Shown piece after piece: positions 8,408-16,982 of a stretch of DNA of 60,478 bases. This stretch comes from Chitinimonas sp. BJB300. Lineage in GTDB: Bacteria > Pseudomonadota > Gammaproteobacteria > Burkholderiales > Chitinimonadaceae. Under the pieces are notes generated by a model. That model was not told the origin of the DNA and made no database searches. It saw nothing but the letters and a program-made list of their open reading frames with translations. Location of the stretch: positions 1-60,478 of the forward strand of contig NZ_PDZH01000008.1 of the NCBI RefSeq assembly GCF_002735695.1, read 5' to 3'. Each line of letters opens with the position of its first letter. Position 1 is the stretch's first letter. Made by a program: the position numbers and the translations under genes.

Positions 8408-8429
8408 GACACGCATAAAAATGCGTGTC
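8408..8429. other. Hairpin between peptide genes 3 and 2
   Basis: A perfect 9-bp stem, GACACGCAT / ATGCGTGTC, with a four-base loop lies in the 74-base gap between two peptide genes. No U-run follows on the minus strand, so it is not a classic terminator. RNA processing or stability control is plausible. Confidence 0.55.
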
Positions 8430-8447
8430 TATAAACCTAAGAAGTAG

Positions 8448-8543
8448 TTATTCCCACAAACAAAAGACTCGTTCTTCAGGAAGCGCACATGGCGCAGCGC
8501 CACCATTTACTGCTTGCATTTCCTGCATGTTGAGTTCTTGCAT
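8448..8543 (-). CDS. Double-glycine-leader peptide 3, very short mature part with two cysteines
   Basis: A 31-aa precursor has the same leader as the others (MQELNMQEMQAVNGG), but its predicted mature part is only AAPCALPEERVFCLWE (16 residues). It is polar and acidic in the middle, with two Cys eight residues apart, unlike the hydrophobic siblings. The ribosome site AAGGAAAACC precedes the ATG. It may be a peptide pheromone or a disulfide-looped peptide. Alternatively it is a decayed copy that lost its hydrophobic core; neither other frame restores one. Its 31 codons are below usual ORF-calling limits. Confidence 0.7.
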   Translation of the reverse strand: MQELNMQEMQAVNGGAAPCALPEERVFCLWE

Positions 8544-8668
8544 GGTTTTCCTTTTTTAAGGATGTTGAGTAACGCCGCGAGTGAGAAAAAAGGAGGCAGA
8601 ATTTAAAGAGGCACTTTTTGATGCATAGATTTATTCTGACTAGCCCTTTTCGCTACCTTATCTATTAT

Positions 8669-8797
8669 CTAGCCAGTTACAGTTGCTGCGATAGTCACCG
8701 AGCCATAAAATAATGTAGCTACGATGCCAGCAATTAATGCCAGCGGAGCAGCTCCGCCATTTACAGCCTCAATTTCTTGTGTTTTGAGTGTTTGCAT
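8669..8797 (-). CDS. Double-glycine-leader peptide 4
   Basis: A 42-aa precursor with leader MQTLKTQEIEAVNGG and a 27-residue mature peptide beginning AAPLALIAGIVATLFYGS and ending AATVTG. It is hydrophobic and uncharged, rich in Ala, Thr and Gly, and could form a single transmembrane helix. The start at 8797 is preferred because GGAGAAGACA precedes it. A Met five codons upstream and a frame to 8902 are also open. Its first mature residues (AAP) match peptide 3. Confidence 0.87.
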   Translation of the reverse strand: MQTLKTQEIEAVNGGAAPLALIAGIVATLFYGSVTIAATVTG

Positions 8798-8866
8798 TGT
8801 CTTCTCCATTATTGGTGGTTGTAAAATAGACAGTTCAAATGAGAGGGCTGTTTTTAGTGAATTTTT

Positions 8867-8890
8867 ATGCTGTCGATTAACTGACAGCAT
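8867..8890. other. Hairpin between peptide genes 5 and 4
   Basis: A perfect 8-bp stem (ATGCTGTC / GACAGCAT) with an 8-base loop lies 18 bases past the stop codon of peptide 5. On the transcribed strand an A-run, not a U-run, follows, so simple termination is unlikely. Confidence 0.5.
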
Positions 8891-8907
8891 GCTCTCGCCC
8901 ACTGAAT

Positions 8908-9039
8908 TTACAGTTCATTAATAGCGACAATGGTTGTGGTGGCAGTGGCATATAAACCACCGAATAAAATACCGAGAAGCATAAGCGGACCCGCGCCGCC
9001 ATTTACGGATTCTGTTTCCTGCATATTCAGTTCTTGCAT
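8908..9039 (-). CDS. Double-glycine-leader peptide 5 (promoter-proximal)
   Basis: A 43-aa precursor has leader MQELNMQETESVNGG and a 28-residue mature peptide beginning AGPLMLLGILFGGLYATATT and ending VAINEL. The mature part holds a GxxxG motif (GILFG), a feature of paired helices in two-peptide bacteriocins. AAGAAGGAAACACC precedes the ATG. It is the first peptide gene after the LuxR-type regulator, 97 bases downstream of it. That gap contains the palindrome ATTTATATAAAT at 9078-9089, which may be part of a promoter. Confidence 0.87.
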   Translation of the reverse strand: MQELNMQETESVNGGAGPLMLLGILFGGLYATATTTIVAINEL

Positions 9040-9136
9040 GGTGTTTCCTTCTTGAGGTTCCGGGAATGTCGCTGCCGATTTATATAAATTGGGACGACGA
9101 GTTGATTGTAAAGAAACAAAAAATTTTGTGAATAGG

Positions 9137-9343
9137 TTAACTGTCCTTATATTCATTTCTTGAGTAAAGGACAACCGCTTGTACGCGGTTGCTTACCCCT
9201 AATTTGGCATAAATCATGCTCAATTGATTTCGCACGGTTTTATGGCTGCAACCTAATTGCTTGGCCATTTCTGGTGAATTAAGACCCGTTGCACTGAGTT
9301 TTAGAATTTCATGCTGTTTTCTGGTCAAGTTATCTAGGCTCAT
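9137..9343 (-). CDS. Minimal LuxR/GerE-type DNA-binding regulator (no sensor domain)
   Basis: The 68-aa product is nothing but a GerE helix-turn-helix: LTRKQHEILKLSATGLNSPE, then MAKQLGCSHKTVRNQLSMIY and AKLGVSNRVQAV. It lacks the autoinducer or receiver domain of full LuxR proteins. It lies directly upstream of, and codirectional with, the five peptide genes, so it probably controls them; this is inference. A second, unlinked minimal LuxR-type protein is at 46512-46751. The start is the ATG at 9343, with a poor ribosome site. Confidence 0.85.
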   Translation of the reverse strand: MSLDNLTRKQHEILKLSATGLNSPEMAKQLGCSHKTVRNQLSMIYAKLGVSNRVQAVVLYSRNEYKDS

Positions 9344-9781
9344 CCGCTGTATCCAATCCAGTTTTGCGTTGCTTGAATATGCGTATTTCTACGCAAGGAA
9401 GTGGGAGGTAAGGGAATTTGTGCTTGGCCCATACATCTTTTTTGGGGCTTTTATTAATGTTTGTGTGTCACAACCAGTTGCGCTGTATGTGCGGCTTTCG
9501 CATCGTTTTTTGAGGCTGATGAACCCATGCTAGCGACGACGATTGACCCCGGTCAATAACGCAAGTGTCCCGATTTGATTGTGTTTCGGCCTATGGGATA
9601 TGACATGCGGCATACCGGCCAGATGGTACGGGGCAATATATTTTTCCGTTTCCCGTGTCATGGCGGCGATTCTGCGAAATACCGGCTGTGCCGGATGTCT
9701 ATTAGGTAATCGTATTTCAGCGGTGTCTGCTCGAATGAACTCCGGTAAACTCACTGGTTGCATTAACGTAACCGAGCCGCC
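9344..9781. promoter_or_regulatory. 438-base divergent region between LuxR-type gene and uvrA
   Basis: No convincing gene is present; a 68-codon frame at 9579-9785 overlaps the uvrA start and lacks support. Promoters for both divergent genes must lie here. The only clear structure is a palindrome, TTGACCCCGGTCAA (9543-9556), which could be an operator. I found no LexA-type CTGT-N8-ACAG box by eye. Confidence 0.4.
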
Positions 9782-12628
9782 ATGAGCTATCGCCCCATAG
9801 ACCCAAACAATCTGATCCGTATTCGCGGCGCACGCACGCATAATCTGAAGAACATCAGCTTGGATTTGCCGCGCCATCAGCTTGTTGTTATCACGGGCCT
9901 GAGCGGCTCGGGCAAGTCGTCGTTGGCGTTTGATACGTTGTATGCAGAAGGCCAGCGTCGCTATGTGGAAAGCCTCTCGGCGTATGCACGTCAGTTTCTG
10001 CAGCTGATGGAAAAGCCGGATGTGGATTTGATCGAAGGGCTGTCGCCGGCGATTTCGATTGAACAGAAGGCAACCAGCCATAATCCACGCTCGACCGTGG
10101 GTACGGTGACTGAAATCCACGACTATCTACGCCTCTTGTACGCCCGAGTCGGTACGCCATATTGCCCGGACCACCATCAGCCGTTGGAATCCCAGACGGT
10201 TAGCCAGATGGTGGACCATGTATTGGCCTTGCCGGAAGAAACCAAGCTGATGATCTTGGCTCCGGTCATCATGGGCAAGAAGGGTGAGAATCTTGATCTC
10301 ATTGACGAGTTGCGGGCCCAGGGTTTTGTGAGAGTGCGTGTGGATGGCGAGGTTTATGAAATCGATGCGATTCCCAAGCTGGACAAGAATAAGAAACACA
10401 CGATTGACGTGGTGATCGACCGTTTGAAAGTGCGTGCTGACTTACAGCAGCGTATTGCCGAAAGCTTTGAGACGGCTTTGCGCCATGCCGATGGCCGTGC
10501 GATTGCGTTGGAAATGGATACCGGTAAAGAGCACTGGTTCTCGGCCAAGTTCGCCTGCCCGGTATGTTCTTACTCGCTGCCCGAGCTGGAGCCGCGGCTG
10601 TTTTCTTTCAATAACCCGATGGGTGCTTGTCCCAAGTGTGATGGCCTTGGGGCTATCCAATTTTTCGATACCAAGCGTGTAGTGGCATTCCCTCACCTGT
10701 CTTTGGCCGCGGGCGCTATCAAGGGATGGGACAAACGCAATCAGTTCTACTTCCAGATGCTGCTCAGTCTGGCGGAGCACTACGGTTTCAGCGTCGATAC
10801 GGTTTTTGATGAACTGACCGAGGAAGTGCAGCAAGTCGTGCTGCAAGGATCAGGCAAGGAAGAAATTGCGTTTACTTATCTGAATGAGCGCGGCACCAAG
10901 TTTGAACGGGTGCATGCCTTTGAAGGCATCATCCAGAATCTGGAGCGGCGCTACCGTGAGACCGATTCGACGGCGGTGCGTGAGGAGCTATCGAAATACC
11001 TGAATAACCAACCTTGCCCAACCTGCCACGGTGCACGTTTGCGCCTGGAAGCCCGCCACGTGCTGATTGCGGAAAAGAATATCTATGAGATCAGCCAGCT
11101 TGCCTTGCGCGATTCGAGCAAATTTTTTGCGGAGCTGACGCTGGCTGGGAACCGGGCGCAGATCGCTGAGAAGATCGTCAAGGAAATTGGTGACCGACTG
11201 GGTTTTTTGGTGAATGTGGGGCTCGACTACCTGAGCCTGGATCGCTCCGCCGATACGTTGTCGGGTGGTGAAGCACAGCGGATTCGGCTGGCATCTCAGA
11301 TTGGATCGGGACTGACCGGGGTGATGTACGTACTGGACGAGCCCTCCATCGGTCTGCATCAGCGCGATAACGACCGCTTGCTGAGTACGTTGATGCGCTT
11401 GCGTGACCTAGGTAACAGCGTGATTGTGGTGGAGCACGATGAGGACGCTATACGCGCTGCGGATTTCGTGGTGGATATGGGGCCGGGTGCGGGTGAACAC
11501 GGTGGTGAGATATTAGCCATGGGTACACCCGGCGAAGTCATGGCCAATCCGGCTTCGGTGACGGGCCAGTTTCTATCCGGTATACGCAAGATTGAAGTGC
11601 CGAAGGTGCGCCGCCAACCGGAACCTGACCGCTGGTTGAGTGTAAAGGGTGCGCGTGGGAATAACTTGAAGGGCGTGAATCTGGCGCTGCCGCTGGGGAT
11701 GCTCGTCTGTGTGACCGGTGTATCGGGTTCCGGTAAGTCGACGTTGATCAACGACACCCTCTACGCTGCCGCAGCACGTTCGATTTATGGCAGCAACACC
11801 GAGCCGGCGCAGCACGACGAGATCATTGGTTTGGAGCAGTTTGACAAGGTAATCAACGTAGACCAAAGCCCAATCGGCCGTACGCCGCGTTCGAATCCTG
11901 CTACCTATACCGGTTTGTTTACGCCGATTCGTGATTTGTATGCTGGCGTGCCGATGGCGCGGGAACGCGGTTATGGCCCAGGACGGTTCTCTTTTAATGT
12001 AAAGGGTGGCCGGTGTGAGGCTTGTCAGGGTGATGGCGTCATCAAGGTAGAAATGCACTTCCTGCCAGATGTATATGTGCCTTGTGATGTATGCCATGGT
12101 AAGCGCTACAACCGTGAAACGCTTGAGGTGCAGTACAAGGGCAAAAATATCACCGAAGTGCTGGAAATGACGGTGGAACACGCACGCGAATTCTTCGATG
12201 CGGTGCCCAGTATTGCCCGCAAGCTGCAAACCCTTATGGATGTGGGACTAAGCTATATTCGTCTGGGGCAAAGCGCCACGACCTTGTCGGGTGGTGAAGC
12301 ACAGCGGGTTAAGCTCGCGTTGGAGCTTTCCAAGCGCGATACGGGTCGAACACTCTATATTCTGGATGAGCCGACGACAGGCTTGCATTTCCATGACATC
12401 GACCTGTTGCTGAAAGTGCTGCACCGCCTGCGAGAGCATGGCAATACCGTGGTGGTGATTGAACATAATCTTGATGTAATCAAGACCGCCGACTGGTGCG
12501 TGGATCTGGGCCCAGAAGGCGGAGCCGGTGGTGGCCAGATTCTGGCGACCGGTACGCCGGAGGACATTGCGGCTAACCCGGCCAGCCACACTGGGGGGTA
12601 TTTGAAGAAATTGTTGGACGTGGCTTGA
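9782..12628 (+). CDS. uvrA: UvrABC nucleotide-excision repair ATPase UvrA
   Basis: UvrA recognises bulky DNA lesions and loads UvrB. The 948-aa product is full length. Walker A motifs GLSGSGKSS (near residue 40) and GVSGSGKST (near 650) and two LSGGEAQR signatures mark its two ATPase modules. Zinc-binding cysteines appear as CPVC...CPKC, and CEAC...CDVC in the second module. The DNA/UvrB-binding region ([12 protein letters not shown]-like, here [12 protein letters not shown]) is intact. It is transcribed away from the bacteriocin locus. In related genomes the neighbours would be the MFS gene and ssb, now separated by the inserted genes. Confidence 0.98.
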   Translation: MSYRPIDPNNLIRIRGARTHNLKNISLDLPRHQLVVITGLSGSGKSSLAFDTLYAEGQRRYVESLSAYARQFLQLMEKPDVDLIEGLSPAISIEQKATSHNPRSTVGTVTEIHDYLRLLYARVGTPYCPDHHQPLESQTVSQMVDHVLALPEETKLMILAPVIMGKKGENLDLIDELRAQGFVRVRVDGEVYEIDAIPKLDKNKKHTIDVVIDRLKVRADLQQRIAESFETALRHADGRAIALEMDTGKEHWFSAKFACPVCSYSLPELEPRLFSFNNPMGACPKCDGLGAIQFFDTKRVVAFPHLSLAAGAIKGWDKRNQFYFQMLLSLAEHYGFSVDTVFDELTEEVQQVVLQGSGKEEIAFTYLNERGTKFERVHAFEGIIQNLERRYRETDSTAVREELSKYLNNQPCPTCHGARLRLEARHVLIAEKNIYEISQLALRDSSKFFAELTLAGNRAQIAEKIVKEIGDRLGFLVNVGLDYLSLDRSADTLSGGEAQRIRLASQIGSGLTGVMYVLDEPSIGLHQRDNDRLLSTLMRLRDLGNSVIVVEHDEDAIRAADFVVDMGPGAGEHGGEILAMGTPGEVMANPASVTGQFLSGIRKIEVPKVRRQPEPDRWLSVKGARGNNLKGVNLALPLGMLVCVTGVSGSGKSTLINDTLYAAAARSIYGSNTEPAQHDEIIGLEQFDKVINVDQSPIGRTPRSNPATYTGLFTPIRDLYAGVPMARERGYGPGRFSFNVKGGRCEACQGDGVIKVEMHFLPDVYVPCDVCHGKRYNRETLEVQYKGKNITEVLEMTVEHAREFFDAVPSIARKLQTLMDVGLSYIRLGQSATTLSGGEAQRVKLALELSKRDTGRTLYILDEPTTGLHFHDIDLLLKVLHRLREHGNTVVVIEHNLDVIKTADWCVDLGPEGGAGGGQILATGTPEDIAANPASHTGGYLKKLLDVA

Positions 12629-12691
12629 GCTTAAATGCCGCAAGTCGCTTGTGAACGCAGCACATTGAGTCAAAAACGTTAGAGGAACTTC

Positions 12692-13072
12692 ATGCAAAAC
12701 CCGTTAGCCAAGATTCGCTGGGGGCGCTGGTTGTTGGGCTCCTTGCTTCTGATTGTGTTGATTTGCGCGGCCTACCTATGGGCGGTGCTGAACTGGAACT
12801 ACGCGGAAGGCGAGCGGGCAGGGTATGTGCAAAAATTGTCCAAAAAGGGCTGGCTATGCAAAACCTGGGAAGGAGAGCTGGCCATGATTAATATTCCTGG
12901 CACGCTCTCAGAAAAATTCCCGTTCACTGTGCATGATGACAAGGTTGTGGAAGCCATCAATGCCAGCCTGGGCAAGAAGGTATCACTGACCTACAACCAG
13001 CACATTGGTGTGCCGACCGATTGCTTTGGTGAGACCTTGTACTACGTGACTGCCGTGAAAGTGGTCGAGTAG
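12692..13072 (+). CDS. Small single-pass membrane protein, conserved hypothetical
   Basis: The 126-aa product has one N-terminal membrane segment (WLLGSLLLIVLICAAYLWAV, about residues 14-33) and a soluble, probably periplasmic, C-terminal part with LSKKGWLCKTWEGELAM and NQHIGVPTDCFGETLYYVT. Two cysteines may form a disulfide. Similar short proteins in proteobacteria are sometimes mis-annotated as 6-phosphogluconate dehydrogenase; nothing here supports an enzyme. AGAGGAAC precedes the ATG. Function unknown. Confidence 0.8.
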   Translation: MQNPLAKIRWGRWLLGSLLLIVLICAAYLWAVLNWNYAEGERAGYVQKLSKKGWLCKTWEGELAMINIPGTLSEKFPFTVHDDKVVEAINASLGKKVSLTYNQHIGVPTDCFGETLYYVTAVKVVE

Positions 13073-13126
13073 ACGGGTGAGGTTGCCGATCAACCTGGTG
13101 TTATCAGCATTAGAAAGGAGGTAAAA

Positions 13127-13216
13127 ATGGAAGTTTGGATGATGTGCATCAATTGGATGACACTCATGTTCAGCATAGCGGACGGCGCTTACCCACGTTT
13201 CATCGCGCTGCGATAA
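13127..13216 (+). CDS. 29-codon ORF with near-ideal ribosome site, candidate leader peptide for the ABC-F gene
   Basis: The ORF encodes MEVWMMCINWMTLMFSIADG followed by AYPRFIALR. Its ribosome site, AAAGGAGGTAAAAATG, is among the best in the window, unusual for a random ORF. It ends 110 bases before the ABC-F start. The intervening RNA can form a stem (TCGAG at 13223-13227 with CTCGA at 13256-13260). ABC-F resistance genes are often controlled by ribosome stalling in such leaders. That role here is inference; the ORF could also be an independent micro-protein. Confidence 0.5.
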   Translation: MEVWMMCINWMTLMFSIADGAYPRFIALR

Positions 13217-13326
13217 ATGGGTTCGAGCAAAGTTTGTTTCACCAACCGAGTTTTACTCGATCAATTCATTGTCGTCAGCGTGCCCGTTGATGTGGATGCT
13301 TGCATCCCAAAATATTGGTAAGCGCT

Positions 13327-15075
13327 ATGACAACCCTTATTTCTACCCAGTCGTTACAACTTGAAACACCTAGCGGACTGTTATTTGACGACCTGAGTTT
13401 TACCCTGAAGCTGGGTGACCGAATTGGCCTGATCGGCCACAATGGCTGTGGAAAAAGTACCTTGCTGGGTCTGCTGTCTGGCCGACAGGAAGCCACACGT
13501 GGCAGCATTCAGATCGCGCGGCAATGTAGCCTACAGCATGTTGAACAACATCTGCCAGCCAGTTTGGCGTCGCAGACATTGTACGATGCTTTGCACATGG
13601 CGATTGATGCCGACCCGGGGCAGCAATGGCGAGTTGATTGTCTCATTGCAGAGTTGGGGTTTGATCCCGAGACTGCCCATGTACCGGTCAATGCGTTGAG
13701 CGGGGGCCAACATACCCGCCTCTTGCTTGGCCGAGCGCTATTACACAATCCCAACCTGTTGTTGCTGGATGAGCCTAGCAACCACCTCGATCTTCCTTCG
13801 CTTTTATGGTTGGAGCAGTTTCTGCAGGGCTGGAAGGGGGCGTTCGTCTTGGTATCACATGATCAGCGGTTGCTGGACACGGTGACCCAACACAGTTGGA
13901 TACTACGCGACAAGCAGTTGTACTGCTTCGACCAGCCATGCAGTCCTGCAATGGTTGCATTGGAGGAAGCCGACGGTGCTGCCGTCGCGCGTTTTGCGGC
14001 CGAGCAAAAAGAGATTGATCGCCTCGCCGCCAGTAGTCATCGCCTCGCCATTTGGGGGAGGACGTATGACAACGAAGGGTTGGCGCGCAAAGCCCAGTCG
14101 ATGCAGAAGCGTGTTGAAAAGCTCAAGGCAACGCAGTCGTTTGTATCCGATGGCTCGCCGTGGCAATTGTCACTGCAAGGGCAGATATTACCTGCCAAAT
14201 TGCTATTGGGGATCGAGGCGTTGGCTGTGCGTGCCACACCCGATTTGCCCGTGCTATTCAATGCCAAGGAGGTATGGCTAAAGCCAGGCGACCATGTTGC
14301 ATTGCTGGGTGCCAATGGCAGTGGTAAATCGTCTTTGCTACGCCAGTGCTGGCAAGATCTGCTGCATGACCGCGACCATGATGGACGTTATTATCATCCG
14401 GCAGTGGTGGCCGGTTACTACGATCAGTCATTGCAGCAGCTGCATGATGAAGATGACCTGATGGCCGCGTTGTATGCATTTAGCCCGCAAGTCGATGTAT
14501 TGCGGCGGCAAGCGCTTATCTCCGCCGGTTTTCCATATCAACGACATGGTCAGTTGGTGGCCACGTTGAGCGGTGGTGAGCGAGCACGCCTCTTGTTCCT
14601 GGGGTTATCGCTGGCGCGTTATCACCTACTGCTGCTGGACGAACCGACCAACCACCTCGACATGGCGGGTAAGCAACAGCTGGCCGATGCATTGGCCGGG
14701 TTTGATGGTGGCTTTATTTTGGTATCGCACGACCGTGCCTTTATCGAGCAATGTTGTAGCAGCTTCTGGGTGGTCAGCGATGGCAATCTGCAGCGGTATC
14801 TTGATGCGGATAATGCATACCAGCAGTTATTGGGACCACCCTTGGGTCATCAAGGTAGCTCAGGTTCTGCAATCGTTGGTCAGGCCTTGCCTGAAAATAG
14901 GGATGGGGCGGTCTTGCAGGATGACGAACAACTTCTGGCGCGTTTGATTTCGCTGGAGGACGCATTGGCGGCCGACCTGGCACGAAAGCCCCGGCAGCAG
15001 CGCCCTCATGTGCAGCAACAATGGCGAGCGGAAATTCAGCAGTTGAGTCAGCAGTTGGGAATGGTGTCCTGCTGA
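13327..15075 (+). CDS. ABC-F family ATPase (ribosome-associated type)
   Basis: The 582-aa cytosolic protein has two ATPase domains and no membrane helices. Domain 1 has Walker A GHNGCGKST, signature LSGGQHTRL and Walker B LLLLDEPSNHLD. Domain 2 has GANGSGKSS, LSGGERARL and LLLLDEPTNHLD. Between them lies the linker (about residues 210-290) with WGRTYDNEGLARKAQSMQKR. ABC-F proteins act on the ribosome as translation factors or antibiotic-protection factors; this one is not close enough to EttA, Uup or YheS to name. The ATG at 13327 was chosen over the upstream frame because GGTAAGC precedes it. A candidate leader ORF lies upstream. Confidence 0.9.
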   Translation: MTTLISTQSLQLETPSGLLFDDLSFTLKLGDRIGLIGHNGCGKSTLLGLLSGRQEATRGSIQIARQCSLQHVEQHLPASLASQTLYDALHMAIDADPGQQWRVDCLIAELGFDPETAHVPVNALSGGQHTRLLLGRALLHNPNLLLLDEPSNHLDLPSLLWLEQFLQGWKGAFVLVSHDQRLLDTVTQHSWILRDKQLYCFDQPCSPAMVALEEADGAAVARFAAEQKEIDRLAASSHRLAIWGRTYDNEGLARKAQSMQKRVEKLKATQSFVSDGSPWQLSLQGQILPAKLLLGIEALAVRATPDLPVLFNAKEVWLKPGDHVALLGANGSGKSSLLRQCWQDLLHDRDHDGRYYHPAVVAGYYDQSLQQLHDEDDLMAALYAFSPQVDVLRRQALISAGFPYQRHGQLVATLSGGERARLLFLGLSLARYHLLLLDEPTNHLDMAGKQQLADALAGFDGGFILVSHDRAFIEQCCSSFWVVSDGNLQRYLDADNAYQQLLGPPLGHQGSSGSAIVGQALPENRDGAVLQDDEQLLARLISLEDALAADLARKPRQQRPHVQQQWRAEIQQLSQQLGMVSC

Positions 15076-15275
15076 CCTTGGAAGCTGCAGCAACATCGCT
15101 GCACGGCCCCGGCCCGGGGTTGTGCAGTACCTGAACGCGCTCATCAGTGGTAGGGAGGCGATTGCTATGGTGCCTTGCACCCAGCAGTCCGCCCCGTCAT
15201 GGCCAGTTGATACGTCGTGTGCTGTCCAGCCACCCAATATGGTTGATTGACGCCATATCAGGTGTCGATAACCGA

Positions 15276-15590
15276 TTAACGCTTGGCTGAGGACGGGCTG
15301 ACCATGGTGATCAAGTGGATATCAAAGTCGCGCGTCAGATAATCCATGCGTTGCTCGATAAAGCGCTGCATATGCGGTAAAGCCAAGTGCCGATCCAGAT
15401 CGGCTTGTGACTTCCAGACTTCATAAAAGAGGAACAGCGTCGGGTCTTGCTGGTCACGCAACATGTGGTACTCGATACAGCCTGCTTCAGCTCGGCTGGG
15501 GGCTACATACCCTTTGAACAGTGCTTCGAATTCGTCCGATTTTTCCGGTTTTGTATGGGCATGCAAAATAAACGCGCACAAATTACTCAT
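15276..15590 (-). CDS. Antibiotic-biosynthesis-monooxygenase (ABM) domain protein, YgiN-like
   Basis: The 104-aa product fits one dimeric alpha/beta ABM domain: LCAFILHAHTKPEKSDEFEA, CIEYHMLRDQQDP, LFLFYEVWKSQADLDRHLAL and HMQRFIEQRMDYL. Family members oxidise quinols or small aromatics without cofactors, or degrade haem; the substrate here is unknown. It lies 49 bases upstream of the sensor-kinase gene on the same strand, after the ompR-envZ pair is read, so it stands downstream of them in transcription. Confidence 0.8.
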   Translation of the reverse strand: MSNLCAFILHAHTKPEKSDEFEALFKGYVAPSRAEAGCIEYHMLRDQQDPTLFLFYEVWKSQADLDRHLALPHMQRFIEQRMDYLTRDFDIHLITMVSPSSAKR

Positions 15591-15639
15591 CTCAACATCC
15601 TCGATTGGGTCGAGTCCCCTGGGAGTCTGGTTTCTACCG

Positions 15640-16974
15640 TTAGTTCAACTCCCCTGGCGCTTGGTCGGGCAGTGGCAATATCAAACTGGCCTGTAGCCCG
15701 CCTTCCGTACGATTCTTCAATTGAAGCTGGCCACCGTGTAAGCGGGAAATCCGCTCGACGATCGCCAGACCCAAACCACTTCCCCCATCGGCACGCCGGG
15801 CTTTGTCGAGTCGATGGAATGGCTTGAGTGCATCGACCAATTGATCGGCAGGAATGCCCTGACCGCTGTCGGTGACTTCGAAACACAGTGCATTTTCTTG
15901 AAAGTACACCGACAAGCCCAGGGGCGATAAGCCATAGCGGTGGGCGTTATCCAATAGATTGGCCAGTGCACGGGTAAGCGCTAAGGGATGCAAGTTCGCC
16001 AGGGGTAGGTGGTCGGACAATTGTAGTTCGACCTCTACGCCCGTACGGGCGAAGCGCGTGGCGACGCCGCGGGCAATTTCGGCAGGGTCGCAAACCTGTG
16101 CCTGTTCGTTGCCCAGGCCGCGCGCGAAGTCGATGAACTGGCTGAGAATACGTTCTATATCATCCACATCTTCACGCATGCCGTCCTGCAGGCTGGCGTC
16201 CTTCATCATTTCCACGCCCAACTTCAAACGGGCCAACGGCGTGCGCAGGTCATGCGATATACCAGCCAGCATGACTGCCCTTTCCCCCTCGGCGGTGTCC
16301 AGGTCGGCCAGCATCCGATTAAAGCTGGCAGAGAGTTCCTGCACTTCTAGCGGGCCGGTTTCCGGTAAGGGTTTCGGGCGTTCTCCCCGGCCCAGTTTGG
16401 CCGCGGCGATGCCCAGTTCGCGCAGTGGTTGGTTCAGCCGCCAAGCAAACAGGGCGGCGACGCTGAGCGCCAGTACAGCGAACATGGCGGCGGCGCCAGC
16501 CAAGGTCCATGTGGGGTCGGACTGGAAGCGACCAAACGGGATTACCAGCCAGTAGGCTTGGCCCAGCATATTCACCTGTACCCAAAGCTGCTTTTTGGGT
16601 TGACGGATTTCGCGCACCTCGCCCACGCGCGCCAACTTCTTTTGCAGGGCTTCGGCAATGGCGACGATTTGGGCGCGGCGGGAGGCGGTGGCGGGGGGGG
16701 CCTCGGGGCTATAAATCGCAACCAGATGGGGTGCATAGGGCTGGCTGTTGAGGCGAATCCAGTCGGCTTGTTCCTTTGGGTTCAGGCCATCAAGCTGATC
16801 CTCCAGGTCGGCCAGCAGCTCGACAATCTGTTCGCCCATTTGCCGCGCTATCATCTGCTGGCGGTTGTAATCCGATAAGGCCACGACAAATGCCAGGCTG
16901 ATAATCAGCGCACTGGCAGTCAACCAAGTCAGACGCCAAAAAATGGTGCGCGGAATCAGTCTACTTAACCGCAT
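15640..16974 (-). CDS. envZ: EnvZ-like membrane sensor histidine kinase
   Basis: The 444-aa protein has a transmembrane helix near residues 17-35, a periplasmic sensor of about 120 residues and a second helix near 155-178. A HAMP domain follows (RLNQPLRELGIAAAKLGRGE). The H-box is ISHDLRTPL with His241, the N-box NLLDNAHRY, and the G-boxes DSGQGIP and GGSGLGLAIV. It would phosphorylate the OmpR-like regulator encoded 8 bases upstream. The name rests on domain order and pairing; the signal is not evident. Confidence 0.9.
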   Translation of the reverse strand: MRLSRLIPRTIFWRLTWLTASALIISLAFVVALSDYNRQQMIARQMGEQIVELLADLEDQLDGLNPKEQADWIRLNSQPYAPHLVAIYSPEAPPATASRRAQIVAIAEALQKKLARVGEVREIRQPKKQLWVQVNMLGQAYWLVIPFGRFQSDPTWTLAGAAAMFAVLALSVAALFAWRLNQPLRELGIAAAKLGRGERPKPLPETGPLEVQELSASFNRMLADLDTAEGERAVMLAGISHDLRTPLARLKLGVEMMKDASLQDGMREDVDDIERILSQFIDFARGLGNEQAQVCDPAEIARGVATRFARTGVEVELQLSDHLPLANLHPLALTRALANLLDNAHRYGLSPLGLSVYFQENALCFEVTDSGQGIPADQLVDALKPFHRLDKARRADGGSGLGLAIVERISRLHGGQLQLKNRTEGGLQASLILPLPDQAPGELN

Positions 16975-16982
16975 GGGCGGGG

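Noticed and set aside
8213-8416. 67-codon minus-strand frame over peptide 2
   Set aside because: It is out of phase with the double-glycine peptide, which has the conserved leader and ribosome site.
9530-10120. 196-codon frame antisense to the uvrA start
   Set aside because: Composition is typical of a shadow of a GC-rich gene; it has no ribosome site and matches no family.
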